From contig JAXFOH010000002.1 in assembly GCA_034180465.1 (NCBI GenBank), forward strand, positions 1-29,125: a stretch of 29,125 nucleotides of DNA, read 5' to 3'. Below the pieces are notes generated by a model. It saw only the letters and a program-made list of their open reading frames with translations. It had not been told where the DNA came from and did not search any database. Of the stretch, positions 6,561 to 14,695 are shown one piece after another. Position 1 is the first letter of the stretch, and the number at the start of each line of letters is the position of its first letter. The stretch comes from CAKUIA01 sp034180465 (lineage in GTDB: Bacteria > Verrucomicrobiota > Verrucomicrobiia > Opitutales > Intestinicryptomonadaceae). The translations under genes were made by a program, and so were the position numbers.

Positions 6561-7604
6561 ATGCCGGTAAAAATCTACACTGCAAAAGACGGCAACATTA
6601 AGCCGTTGAAAGGCAAAACGCTTGCGGTAATAGGCTACGGCGCACAGGGCAGAGCCCACGCTTTAAATTTAAAAGACAGCGGGCTAAATGTAATCATAGG
6701 GCTATATCCTAAAAGCAAATCTATTGCAACCGCGCGCAAACACGGGTTTGAAGTGTATGCAACCGCAAACGCCGTAAAAAAGGCCGATGTTATCTTAATG
6801 GCCGCCCCCGATATGAAGCACGCCGAAATATTCGAAAAGGATATAAAACCCAATATTTCGGAGGGCAAAACCCTTGTATTTATACACGGCATGTCCATAC
6901 ACGCGGGCTTTGTTAAGCCGCAAGCCGGCATAAACGTTATTATGGTTGCCCCAAAAGGCTTGGGGCGCGAAGTGCGCGCGCAGTTTGTAGACGGCGGAGG
7001 AATACCCGCTTTAATTGCAACAGCCCAGGGCAACCGCGCAGAGTGTAAAAAGTTGGCGTTGGCATGGGCAAGCGGCATAGGCTCTTTGCGCGCAGGCGTT
7101 ATGGAAACCACCTTTAAGGAGGAAACCGAAGCCGACCTTTTTGGCGAGCAATGCGTTCTTTGCGGAGGCTTAAGCGCGCTGGCATTGGCGGGGTTTGAAA
7201 CCTTGGTAGAAGCCGGCTACAAGCCCGAAATGGCGTATTTTGAATGTATACACGAGCTTAAGCTTATTGTAAATCTTGTTGCCGAAAGCGGATTTTCGGG
7301 AATGAGAAAGGCTATTTCCGAAACCGCAAAATACGGCGACGTTACTCGCGGGCAAAGGGTAATAGGCAAAGACGTAAAAAGGAATATGAAAAAAATCCTT
7401 AAGGAAATACAGTCGGGCGAATTTACCAACGAGTGGAAAAAGGAATATGCGGGCGGCTTGGCAAAATACAACAAACTTTTAGCCGCAGGCGAAAAGCATT
7501 TGGCCGAAAAAACGGGAATGAGAATGCGTGCGCTAATGCCCTGCATTGCAAGGGAAAATATAAAGGGCGCAAAGGCAGCCTTTGCCGACGGCTACGCAAA
7601 ATAG
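6561..7604 (+). CDS. ilvC: Ketol-acid reductoisomerase, class I
   Basis: This 347-residue cytosolic enzyme converts acetolactate to dihydroxy-isovalerate with NAD(P)H and Mg2+, the second step of valine and isoleucine synthesis. The Rossmann motif GYGAQGRAHALNLKDSG lies near residue 26. The two metal sites are seen in EADLFGEQ (Asp and Glu) and YFECIHELKLIVNLVAESG (two Glu). GDVTRGQRV is the usual substrate loop. Length and the single C-terminal knotted domain fit class I. The APKGLGREVRAQF segment differs from the common APKGPGHTVR, and the C terminus has a longer basic tail. A GAAGGGA ribosome site precedes the start. It shares a cluster with ilvN upstream and hemC two bases downstream. Confidence 0.93.
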   Translation: MPVKIYTAKDGNIKPLKGKTLAVIGYGAQGRAHALNLKDSGLNVIIGLYPKSKSIATARKHGFEVYATANAVKKADVILMAAPDMKHAEIFEKDIKPNISEGKTLVFIHGMSIHAGFVKPQAGINVIMVAPKGLGREVRAQFVDGGGIPALIATAQGNRAECKKLALAWASGIGSLRAGVMETTFKEETEADLFGEQCVLCGGLSALALAGFETLVEAGYKPEMAYFECIHELKLIVNLVAESGFSGMRKAISETAKYGDVTRGQRVIGKDVKRNMKKILKEIQSGEFTNEWKKEYAGGLAKYNKLLAAGEKHLAEKTGMRMRALMPCIARENIKGAKAAFADGYAK

Positions 7605-7606
7605 AT

Positions 7607-8467
7607 ATGGGCAAAAAGTATAGACTTGCGACCCGAAGCAGCCCGCTTGCAATAAAACAAGCCCAAATGGCTGCCGATTTTTTGTCCAATAAAATCCCCG
7701 ATTCGTCTTTCGAAATTTTAACCTATAAAACGGGCGGCGACCGCCGTCAAGACTGGTCGCTGGAAAAGATGGGCGGCAACGGGCTTTTTACAAAAGAACT
7801 TGAAGACGCCCTTTTAAGCAACGAGGCCGACATTGCCGTTCACAGCGCAAAAGACCTGCCTGTAAAAGTGGCAAACTATTTGTATATTGCAGCCTGCCTG
7901 CCCAGAGACGCCGCAAAAGACGTGCTTGCTGTAAACGAGAATGTAGAAATTCCGTCTTTAATAGGAACGTCGTCGCCCAGAAGGCGAAGCCAGTTAAAAA
8001 AGATGTTCCCGCAGGCGGTTTGGAGCGATATTAGGGGCAGCGTTGAAACCCGCTTAAAAAAAGTGGCTTCGAACGAGCCAAACAGTTTGCAGGCAACAAT
8101 ACTTTCGTCGGCGGGGCTTTTAAGGCTTGGCATAAACAGTTTTAAGGGTGTTAAATTTACCGGATTAAAGACGCAATGCTGCGTGCCAGCGGTTGCCCAA
8201 GGGATTATCGCATTACAGACAAGGTCGGACATTAAAGACGAAATAGAAAACATAGGCGACAAAACCGCAATGCTTTGCTTTACGCTAGAGCGCAAATTTT
8301 TAGAGGCATTGGGCGGCGGCTGTCAGGCGGCGTTTGCCGCGCACTACGATGGCGAAATTTTCCACATATTTCACGAAAACTGCGGCTATCAAAAATATGT
8401 GTTTAGCGGCACAACTTTGCCCGAAATGCTGCAGGAAGTAGAGCACATTGCAAAGGCGCTTTTGTAG
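7607..8467 (+). CDS. hemC: Porphobilinogen deaminase (hydroxymethylbilane synthase)
   Basis: This 286-residue enzyme joins four porphobilinogen units into hydroxymethylbilane on the way to haem, sirohaem or B12. The frame is open from 7433, but the start at 7607, two bases after the ilvC stop, gives the family N terminus KKYRLATRSSPLAIKQAQ. Catalytic Asp is D83 in HSAKDLP. Substrate-binding arginines lie in GTSSPRRRSQL and DIRGSVETRL. The dipyrromethane cofactor cysteine is C239 in LGGGCQAAF. PAVAQGIIALQTR matches the usual PAxGQG block. It is slightly short (usually about 300-315), with a compact domain 3. The rest of the haem pathway is not in the window, so linkage with ilvNC is an unusual arrangement. 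Confidence 0.92.
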   Translation: MGKKYRLATRSSPLAIKQAQMAADFLSNKIPDSSFEILTYKTGGDRRQDWSLEKMGGNGLFTKELEDALLSNEADIAVHSAKDLPVKVANYLYIAACLPRDAAKDVLAVNENVEIPSLIGTSSPRRRSQLKKMFPQAVWSDIRGSVETRLKKVASNEPNSLQATILSSAGLLRLGINSFKGVKFTGLKTQCCVPAVAQGIIALQTRSDIKDEIENIGDKTAMLCFTLERKFLEALGGGCQAAFAAHYDGEIFHIFHENCGYQKYVFSGTTLPEMLQEVEHIAKALL

Positions 8468-8517
8468 CACGCATTTTTCAAGTTTCCAGAAAATACAACA
8501 AATTCGCGAATGTTTTG

Positions 8518-8542
8518 CGGCAAAAGATTCAAGCTTTTGCCG
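8518..8542 (+). terminator. Possible weak terminator after hemC
   Basis: A perfect nine-base inverted repeat (8518-8526 with 8534-8542) with a seven-base loop lies about 50 bases after the hemC stop. There is no clean T-run, so it may be a weak or factor-assisted terminator, or an RNA-stabilising stem. Confidence 0.35.
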
Positions 8543-8631
8543 AATATTCTTTACTTAATGCGTAAATTTAGTTAGCTTTGACCCACTTTTACACACGGAT
8601 TTTATTAAATACAACAAAAAGGATGTATAAG

Positions 8632-9978
8632 ATGGACAGAAGAAACTTCATAAAAAGCACGTCTGTATTGGGAGCTGCAACCGCCCTTGCGGGGTGCGCA
8701 ACCGCAATAGGCAAAAATTCGCACGCATTGGGCTCCGACAGGGTTAAAGTGGGCTTGGTAGGCTGCGGTGGCCGCGGCACGGGCGCGCTTCGCAATATGA
8801 TAGAAGCCGACCAAAATATTAAGGTTGTTGCATTGGCAGACCTCTTCCCCGACAAGATTGTAAGCGCAAAGAAAATTATAAACGGTTTTCTGTCGCAAAA
8901 ATACCCCAATCAAAAGAAGGACATTTTTGATTCGGAAAAGGTAAAAACTTTTACGGGCTTTGACGCCATAGACGGCCTTCTTGCCGAGGATGTAGACGTT
9001 GTTATAGAAGCAACCCCGCCCGTATTTAGAACCCCGCACTACGAAAAGATTGTTAAGGCAAACAAAAACGCCTTCTTGGAAAAGCCAGCCTGCATAGACA
9101 TTACACAGGCAAGGAAAATGCTCGAGTTGGCGGACGAAGCCGACAAGCGCGGCCTTAGCGTAGTTTGCGGCACGCAACGCCGCTACCATGCAGGCTATCA
9201 GGAAGCGATTAAGCGTTTGCAAGACGGCCAAATAGGCGACATTGTCTCGACCCAGTGCTACTGGAATTCCTCCGGCTATGTGGGCGACGGCCAATATAAA
9301 AACCTTGTTAAAAGAGGTGTAATGAAAGGCTTAACGCCCGACGATATGGAATACCAAATCAGAGACTGGTTTGCGTTTATCTGGACTTCGGGCGACCACA
9401 TTGTAGAGCAGCACGTACACAACATAGACGTGATTATGTGGGGCTTGGGCGACAACCGCTTCCCCGTAGAAGTTAGGGGCTTTGGCGGAAGGTCTACAGA
9501 CTTGCCAACCCCCGAATACGGCGACAGATTCAGCCACTTTGCAATAGACTTCGATATGGGCAACGGTCTTAGACTTGCAAGCTTTTGCCAGCAAGACCCG
9601 AAAGCCGCAAGCGAACAAGCCGAAAGATTCATCGGAACAAAGGGCATTTTATACTCCTCTTTGGGCGGCAAGATTGTTATGACCGACCTTAAGGGCAAAG
9701 TGCTGTGGAATGCCCCCACAAACATCAACTGCCTGGTAGACGAGCACCGCTACTTGCTTAATTGCCTAAGAAACGGCGTAAAGGTAAACAAAATCAGGCC
9801 TTTGGTAAATTCAACCCTATTGGCTATTGCGGGCAGAATGAGCGCGTTCTCGGGCCGCAAGTTCAAGTTCGATTGGATGCTTAAAAAGTCCAAAGAAAAC
9901 ATCGTTCCCGAAAATATCTCGTTTAGGAAGAATCCCCTTGCGGGCGTTCCCGTTCCGGGCAAATACCAGCTTTCTTAA
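8632..9978 (+). CDS. Tat-exported Gfo/Idh/MocA family oxidoreductase (putative lipoprotein)
   Basis: This 448-residue NAD(P)-dependent oxidoreductase carries a twin-arginine leader DRRNFIKS at its start and a lipobox-like LAGC at residues 19-22. It should be exported folded and may be lipid-anchored. I chose 8632 because AAAAAGGA lies eight bases upstream and the Tat motif begins at residue 2; in-frame starts at 8578 and 8623 would bury it. The Rossmann segment GLVGCGGRGTGAL is at 41-53, and the family EKP motif is at 150-152, with K151 the likely catalytic lysine. A C-terminal alpha/beta domain contains HIVEQHVHNIDV with candidate active-site histidines. Such exported members are abundant in Planctomycetes and Verrucomicrobia and act on sugars or glycosides. 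The substrate is unknown. The gene stands alone with its own terminator. Confidence 0.88.
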   Translation: MDRRNFIKSTSVLGAATALAGCATAIGKNSHALGSDRVKVGLVGCGGRGTGALRNMIEADQNIKVVALADLFPDKIVSAKKIINGFLSQKYPNQKKDIFDSEKVKTFTGFDAIDGLLAEDVDVVIEATPPVFRTPHYEKIVKANKNAFLEKPACIDITQARKMLELADEADKRGLSVVCGTQRRYHAGYQEAIKRLQDGQIGDIVSTQCYWNSSGYVGDGQYKNLVKRGVMKGLTPDDMEYQIRDWFAFIWTSGDHIVEQHVHNIDVIMWGLGDNRFPVEVRGFGGRSTDLPTPEYGDRFSHFAIDFDMGNGLRLASFCQQDPKAASEQAERFIGTKGILYSSLGGKIVMTDLKGKVLWNAPTNINCLVDEHRYLLNCLRNGVKVNKIRPLVNSTLLAIAGRMSAFSGRKFKFDWMLKKSKENIVPENISFRKNPLAGVPVPGKYQLS

Positions 9979-9998
9979 TCTTAAGAAAACTTAAAAAA

Positions 9999-10028
9999 AA
10001 CGGCGCCGAAAATCGGTGCCGTTTTTTT
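9999..10028 (+). terminator. Intrinsic terminator of the oxidoreductase gene
   Basis: A ten-base stem with one G-U pair (AACGGCGCCG with CGGTGCCGTT), a short loop and a run of seven T lie about 20 bases after the stop codon at 9978. Confidence 0.88.
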
Positions 10029-10095
10029 GCAATTTCTAACACAATCGCGCTACTCTTTCTTTTATAAGTTCGCAAAATGCGTATGCCGCGCGAAC

Positions 10096-10132
10096 AAAAA
10101 AGGCCGCCGCAAGTTTTTTAATTTGCGGCGGC
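10096..10132 (-). terminator. Intrinsic terminator of the rhamnosidase gene
   Basis: GCCGCCGCAA at 10103-10112 pairs perfectly with TTGCGGCGGC at 10123-10132 around a ten-base loop. Read leftward, the stem is followed by six T (the A-run at 10096-10101). It lies about 40 bases beyond the leftward rhamnosidase stop at 10172. Confidence 0.85.
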
Positions 10133-10171
10133 TTTGTGTTGTATACTAATTCAATTTAAGCAAAAGCTCTG

Positions 10172-12907
10172 CTATTTATTTAGCGGCATTTCCAAAACAT
10201 ATTTGCCGCTGGGTAATGTTATTGCGCGCTTTTTAAGCGGTTTTCCGTTTATTGTGCAAGCCTGCCAATTGCATTCCTCGGGAACGACAATATAGGCATT
10301 GGTATTGCCTGGGGCTGTAATTTTCCATACAACTTTTTTGCCGTCTACAATGCGCCACGAGCTTGAAATTTCGCCATATGCCGATTGATATTCGCTTGCC
10401 GCATTTGTTATGCCGCCGCCGATTTTCGGAGCAAACCTTATTGTGCCGTAGCCTATAGAGCCCGTTTGGTTGTCTATGCCTGCAATATTTGCATACATCC
10501 ATTTACCGACTGCGCCATATGCATAGTGGTTAAACGAGTTCATCGAAACCGGGCCAAAGCCCGCGTCTTTCGAATAGCTGTTCCATCTTTCCCACATTGT
10601 TGTAGCTCCCTGGTTTATGGAATATATCCACGAGGGATATTCGGGGGTTTGCAAAACTTTATAGGCTAAGTCGGTGCGCCCAAAGCGGCTAAGCACGTCT
10701 AAAATCAAGGGAGTTCCCACAAAGCCTGTATTTAGCGTATTGCCGTCTTTTTCCAGCCTTTCAAGGAATTTTGCGAACACTTTTGCCCTTAAGGCTTTAT
10801 CTTTTACCATATCGAATGCAAGGGTTAGCAAATATGCCGTTTGCGTATCGCCTTCTACTAGCCCCGACTCTTTTACAAAAGCCTTGCAATAGGCGTCTTT
10901 TATTTTTTCTCTAAGCTTGCCGTAATTTTTTACGTCGTTTGCATACTTTAACTTTTTCGCGCACTGCTCTATAATTCTTGCGCATTCGGCATAATAGGCG
11001 GTTCCTATCAAACTTCTGGGTGTGTCGCCCCTAAGTTGTTTATTCTTTTGTTTGGGCTGAAGCCAATCGCCAAAGCCGCAATCTTGCCTTATCAAGCCCT
11101 TAGAATGGTCGCGCTGAAAATACATCCATTTCTTCATTGCAGGATATGTATTTTTTATAATGCTTAAGTCGCCATAGGCCAAATATATCTGCCAAGGACA
11201 TATTACAACCGCGTCGCTCCATGCGGGCGAGCCGTCGCCTTCTACGCCTTTTACCAAAGGCACAACGCTGGGAATTTTCCCGTCGGGCAGCTGCGAGTCG
11301 GACATATCCAAGCACCACTTAGTAAAGAAACCCAAAACGTTCATATTATAGGCGGCCGTAGAGCAAAATACCTGGGCGTCGCCCGTCCAACCCAAACGCT
11401 CGTCTCTTTGCGGGCAGTCGGTTGGAACCGAGAAAAAGTTGCCCCTTTGCCCCCATTGTATATTGCTTTGCAGGCGGTTTAGCTTTTCGTTAGAGCAGCG
11501 GAAACTGCCTGTTAGTTCCATATCGTTATACATTACCAAAGCCTTTACCGAATCTAGGGCAGGCTTTTCTTTTAAGCCGGAAATTTCCAAATATCTAAAG
11601 CCGTGAAACGTAAACACTGGGGCGTATTCTTCGCCGTCTTTTTCGCCCGAAAAGGTATAATAGTCGGTAGACTTTGCGCTTCGGTAGTTTTCGGTATACA
11701 AAGTTTTGTCGTCTTTAAGCATTTCGGCATAGCGCAATGTTATTTTTTGCCCCTTTTCGCCCTTAAGCTTGATTTGCGGAACGCCAACCAAATTTTGCCC
11801 GAAATCGAAGATATACACACCTTCCTTTAGCTCTCTTACCGAAACGGGGTTAAGCTGCAAATTTGCCCTAATTGGCTGGTTGCGGCGGGGTTCCAACAAG
11901 GGCTTTTCGGCAATTTCCTTTGCAACGGGGCTTGTCCATTTTGCATCTTCCTTAAAGGAGGCCTGCTTCCAGCCCTTGGGCTCTAAATTGGCATCGTAGG
12001 TTTCGCCGTCGTATATGTCCGCCTCTAAAATTGCAAAGTGTCCGCATTTCCAGGTTTGGTCGCTGTTAACCTCAAAAACAGAACCGTCTTTTTTTGTTAT
12101 GCGTATTTTTACCAAAATTTCGGGCTTTTCGCCGTACAAATTTTTAAGATTGTTCCAAGTTAAACGCCCGCCATACCAACCATCGGCTGCAATCGCAGAA
12201 ATTGCGTTGTTGCCGTTTTCAAGCAAATCGGTTATGTCGTATGTATTCGTTTGTATGCGCTTGTTATAGTCGGTCCACCCCGTGCCCCAAAAGTCGTCGC
12301 CAATTTTCTTTCCGTTTAGGTAGGCTTGGAATATCCCCTTTACCGCAACATAGCACCTTGCCGAAGCCATTTCGGTTTTATCTATGTTAAAAGTTTTTCT
12401 AAAATAGGTGGGGGCAATCCACTTTTGCACAACATCTTCGCCCCTGCGTGTTTTCGTATTTCTAACTTCGGGGACTTTGGGCGTGCTTAACCATTTTGCG
12501 GGCTGCCACTGACCGTTGCTTGTAAGCCCCGTTTCTATTGCGGCAAAGTCTGACCAGTCGCTTTGGGTGCCGTCGGTATACGAAACTTTTACCCGCCACA
12601 AATATTTTGTTGCGCCCTCAAAGCGCATAGAGCTGTCTAACGGCCTTGCCACAGAAACTTTGCCTCGGCGCATTCCGGTGTCGGTCCACAAAATTTTCAT
12701 ATCGGGAGACCAAAATTGAACGTTGTATGCCTGCTGCATTTTGCCTACGGGAATCTTCCACGAAAATACCGCATCTTGCATATTCAAGCCCAGTGGGTCT
12801 GTAAACTGTTTGCCGCTTGTAAGCCCGAAAGGCTTGTCTGCATAAAGCCATGTTGCCGAAATTGCGGCGCACAAAAAAGCCGCCCCCTTTAGGATATTCT
12901 TAATCAT
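10172..12907 (-). CDS. Secreted alpha-L-rhamnosidase, glycoside hydrolase family 78
   Basis: This 911-residue enzyme removes terminal alpha-L-rhamnose from glycosides and polysaccharides such as rhamnogalacturonan by inversion. A signal peptide covers about residues 1-23 (LKGAAFLCAAISATWLYA), so it is exported. Domains in order are: an Fn3-like module (about 25-130); the N-terminal rhamnosidase beta domain with RCYVAVKGIFQAYLNGKKIG near 184; a concanavalin-like domain with FDFGQNLVGVP; a six-hairpin alpha/alpha barrel (about 480-820); and a C-terminal beta domain with GYGTIRFAPKIGGG. The general acid is expected at E503 in QRDERLGWTGD and the general base at E773 in TTMWERWNSY. Both are present, so it should be active. 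A LacI-like palindrome lies just upstream of the start. Rhamnulokinase and aldolase genes near the right end could use the product. Confidence 0.93.
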   Translation of the reverse strand: MIKNILKGAAFLCAAISATWLYADKPFGLTSGKQFTDPLGLNMQDAVFSWKIPVGKMQQAYNVQFWSPDMKILWTDTGMRRGKVSVARPLDSSMRFEGATKYLWRVKVSYTDGTQSDWSDFAAIETGLTSNGQWQPAKWLSTPKVPEVRNTKTRRGEDVVQKWIAPTYFRKTFNIDKTEMASARCYVAVKGIFQAYLNGKKIGDDFWGTGWTDYNKRIQTNTYDITDLLENGNNAISAIAADGWYGGRLTWNNLKNLYGEKPEILVKIRITKKDGSVFEVNSDQTWKCGHFAILEADIYDGETYDANLEPKGWKQASFKEDAKWTSPVAKEIAEKPLLEPRRNQPIRANLQLNPVSVRELKEGVYIFDFGQNLVGVPQIKLKGEKGQKITLRYAEMLKDDKTLYTENYRSAKSTDYYTFSGEKDGEEYAPVFTFHGFRYLEISGLKEKPALDSVKALVMYNDMELTGSFRCSNEKLNRLQSNIQWGQRGNFFSVPTDCPQRDERLGWTGDAQVFCSTAAYNMNVLGFFTKWCLDMSDSQLPDGKIPSVVPLVKGVEGDGSPAWSDAVVICPWQIYLAYGDLSIIKNTYPAMKKWMYFQRDHSKGLIRQDCGFGDWLQPKQKNKQLRGDTPRSLIGTAYYAECARIIEQCAKKLKYANDVKNYGKLREKIKDAYCKAFVKESGLVEGDTQTAYLLTLAFDMVKDKALRAKVFAKFLERLEKDGNTLNTGFVGTPLILDVLSRFGRTDLAYKVLQTPEYPSWIYSINQGATTMWERWNSYSKDAGFGPVSMNSFNHYAYGAVGKWMYANIAGIDNQTGSIGYGTIRFAPKIGGGITNAASEYQSAYGEISSSWRIVDGKKVVWKITAPGNTNAYIVVPEECNWQACTINGKPLKKRAITLPSGKYVLEMPLNK

Positions 12908-12918
12908 ATATAATACTC

Positions 12919-12930
12919 GTTAACGTTAAC
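12919..12930. promoter_or_regulatory. Putative LacI-family operator upstream of the rhamnosidase
   Basis: GTTAACGTTAAC is a perfect 12-base palindrome with a central CG, like many LacI/GalR-family operators. It lies 11 bases upstream of the rhamnosidase start, where binding could block initiation. No LacI-family gene is in the window, so the regulator is unknown. Confidence 0.5.
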
Positions 12931-13155
12931 ATTTTTTAATTGCACTACTCATTTTCCAAAACAAATCCAAATTTGTCAATGTTTTTTGCCCGAAAACAAC
13001 CCTGTATACGCTCTCTTTTTTATGCAAAAAAATATAGCAAATAAGCCCGAAAATTGCGGGGTATGCACACGAAAAACAAAATCTAAAAATATGCCAAAAA
13101 CCCTCCGATATTTCTTGCAAAACGGTTTAATATGTAATTTCATTTACGGTCAATT

Positions 13156-14637
13156 ATGAAACCTGTAGTATTTAACAACACCGTATTGAGGGACGGCCAC
13201 CAATCGTTGGCCGCAACAAGAATGCCAACCGAAGTGATGGAACCCGTTTGCTCCATATTAGACAGCATGGGGTTTGGCGCACTCGAAACTTGGGGCGGAG
13301 CTACAATCGACGCAGGCTTGCGCTTTTTGGGGGAATTCCCCTTCGACAGGCTCGACACTTTAAAGAAACTTTGCCCGAACACAAAGCATATGATGCTTTT
13401 GCGCGGTCAAAACATTGTCGCCTACCAGCACTATCCCGACGACGTAGTTAAAGCCTTTGTAAAGACTTCGGCAAAGCACGGTATGGATATTTTCAGAATA
13501 TTCGACGCTTTGAACGACACGCGCAATATGCGTTGCGCAATAGAAGCGGCAAAAGAAGCGGGCAAAGAAGCCCACGGCACAATTTGCTATACGTCTAGCC
13601 CCGTTCATACGATAGAAAAGTTCACCCAAATGGGCAAGGAACTTGAAGGAATGGGTTGCGACGCCATTGTAATCAAGGATATGGCGGGTCTTATACCCCC
13701 CTATATAACCTATAAATTGGTTAAGGCTTTAAAAGAAACCGTTAAAATTCCCGTTTGGATGCACACGCACGACACTGCGGGCATGGGGGCTGCCTCCTAC
13801 TACGCCGCAATAGACGCGGGGGTTGACGCAATCGACACTTCGATTTCGCCCTTTGCAAACGGCACCGGCCAGCCCGACACTGTAAGAATGTTGGCAATGC
13901 TTGCCGAACACCCGCGCAAGCCCGAATACGACCTTAAAAAGCTTGCCGACTTAAGGAAATATTTTGAAGGCACTTACAAAGACGTTTTGGGGGCCTACAC
14001 AATGCGCGCAAACGAAGTTATAGACCCCGATGTTCTCAAATACCAAGTTCCCGGCGGCATGCTTTCGAACTTCCGCAACCAGCTTAAAGAACAACATATG
14101 GAAAACAAGTTCGACGAAGTGTTTAACGAAGTTCCCTATGTAAGGGAAAAGCTTGGCTGGATACCTTTGGTAACACCCACTTCGCAGATTGTGGGCACAC
14201 AGGCGATGATGAACGTAAAGTTCGGCCGTTGGAATATGTTTACGCCGCAGGCTATGGACATAGCTTTGGGCTATTACGGCCGCACTCCCGCCCCTGTAGA
14301 CCCGGAAATTAGAGCCTTAGCAGAGAAGAAATCGGGCAAAAAGCCCATAGACGTACGCCCCGCCGACTTGGTTGCCCCGAATATGGAAAACCTTAAGAAG
14401 CAATTGCGCGAAAAGGGTATTAAAGACGACGACGAACACGCCGTTATCTACGCTATGTTCCCCAAGCCTTTGGAAGACTTGTATACAAAGCCAAAAAGCG
14501 CATACGCGCTTAAAAAGCCCGAAAGCGCAAAACCCGCAGCCGCTGCGACAGCCCCAACTCTTTCCGACAAGTCTCCCAAGTATTTTTCGGTTAAAGTTAA
14601 CGGCACGGCCCACAAGGTTTCGGTAGAAGTTTTATAG
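13156..14637 (+). CDS. Carboxyltransferase subunit (oxaloacetate decarboxylase alpha / pyruvate carboxylase B) without biotinyl domain
   Basis: This 493-residue protein is the carboxyltransferase part of a biotin-dependent enzyme, acting on pyruvate/oxaloacetate or, in transcarboxylase 5S relatives, on the same pair. The HMGL-like TIM barrel (about 1-290) has D13 in LRDGHQS, the metal-carboxylated lysine K174 in AIVIKDMAG, and H203/H205 in MHTHDTAG. The PYC_OADA domain follows (about 300-440), with EVPYVREKLGWIPLVTPTSQIVG. After an Ala/Pro-rich linker the protein ends at KVNGTAHKVSVEVL, exactly where OadA and PycB normally enter the biotinyl domain. No AMKM motif is seen here or in the next gene. 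A separate biotin carrier must exist elsewhere, as in transcarboxylase, or the gene is shortened. The sodium pump subunits are not adjacent. Confidence 0.88.
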   Translation: MKPVVFNNTVLRDGHQSLAATRMPTEVMEPVCSILDSMGFGALETWGGATIDAGLRFLGEFPFDRLDTLKKLCPNTKHMMLLRGQNIVAYQHYPDDVVKAFVKTSAKHGMDIFRIFDALNDTRNMRCAIEAAKEAGKEAHGTICYTSSPVHTIEKFTQMGKELEGMGCDAIVIKDMAGLIPPYITYKLVKALKETVKIPVWMHTHDTAGMGAASYYAAIDAGVDAIDTSISPFANGTGQPDTVRMLAMLAEHPRKPEYDLKKLADLRKYFEGTYKDVLGAYTMRANEVIDPDVLKYQVPGGMLSNFRNQLKEQHMENKFDEVFNEVPYVREKLGWIPLVTPTSQIVGTQAMMNVKFGRWNMFTPQAMDIALGYYGRTPAPVDPEIRALAEKKSGKKPIDVRPADLVAPNMENLKKQLREKGIKDDDEHAVIYAMFPKPLEDLYTKPKSAYALKKPESAKPAAAATAPTLSDKSPKYFSVKVNGTAHKVSVEVL

Positions 14638-14695
14638 TTTTTTGCAAATGCAAAAGGGCGAAAACGAGGTAAATACAAGGCTGAGGAAGCGAAAG

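Noticed and set aside
7433..7606. In-frame upstream extension of hemC into ilvC
   Set aside because: The extension has no family similarity and overlaps ilvC. The ATG at 7607 gives the exact hemC N terminus.
8605..9294. Long leftward open frame of 229 residues opposite the oxidoreductase
   Set aside because: It lies wholly inside a well-supported gene, has a low-complexity composition with many Cys, Tyr and Val, and no recognisable domain. It is a codon-bias shadow.
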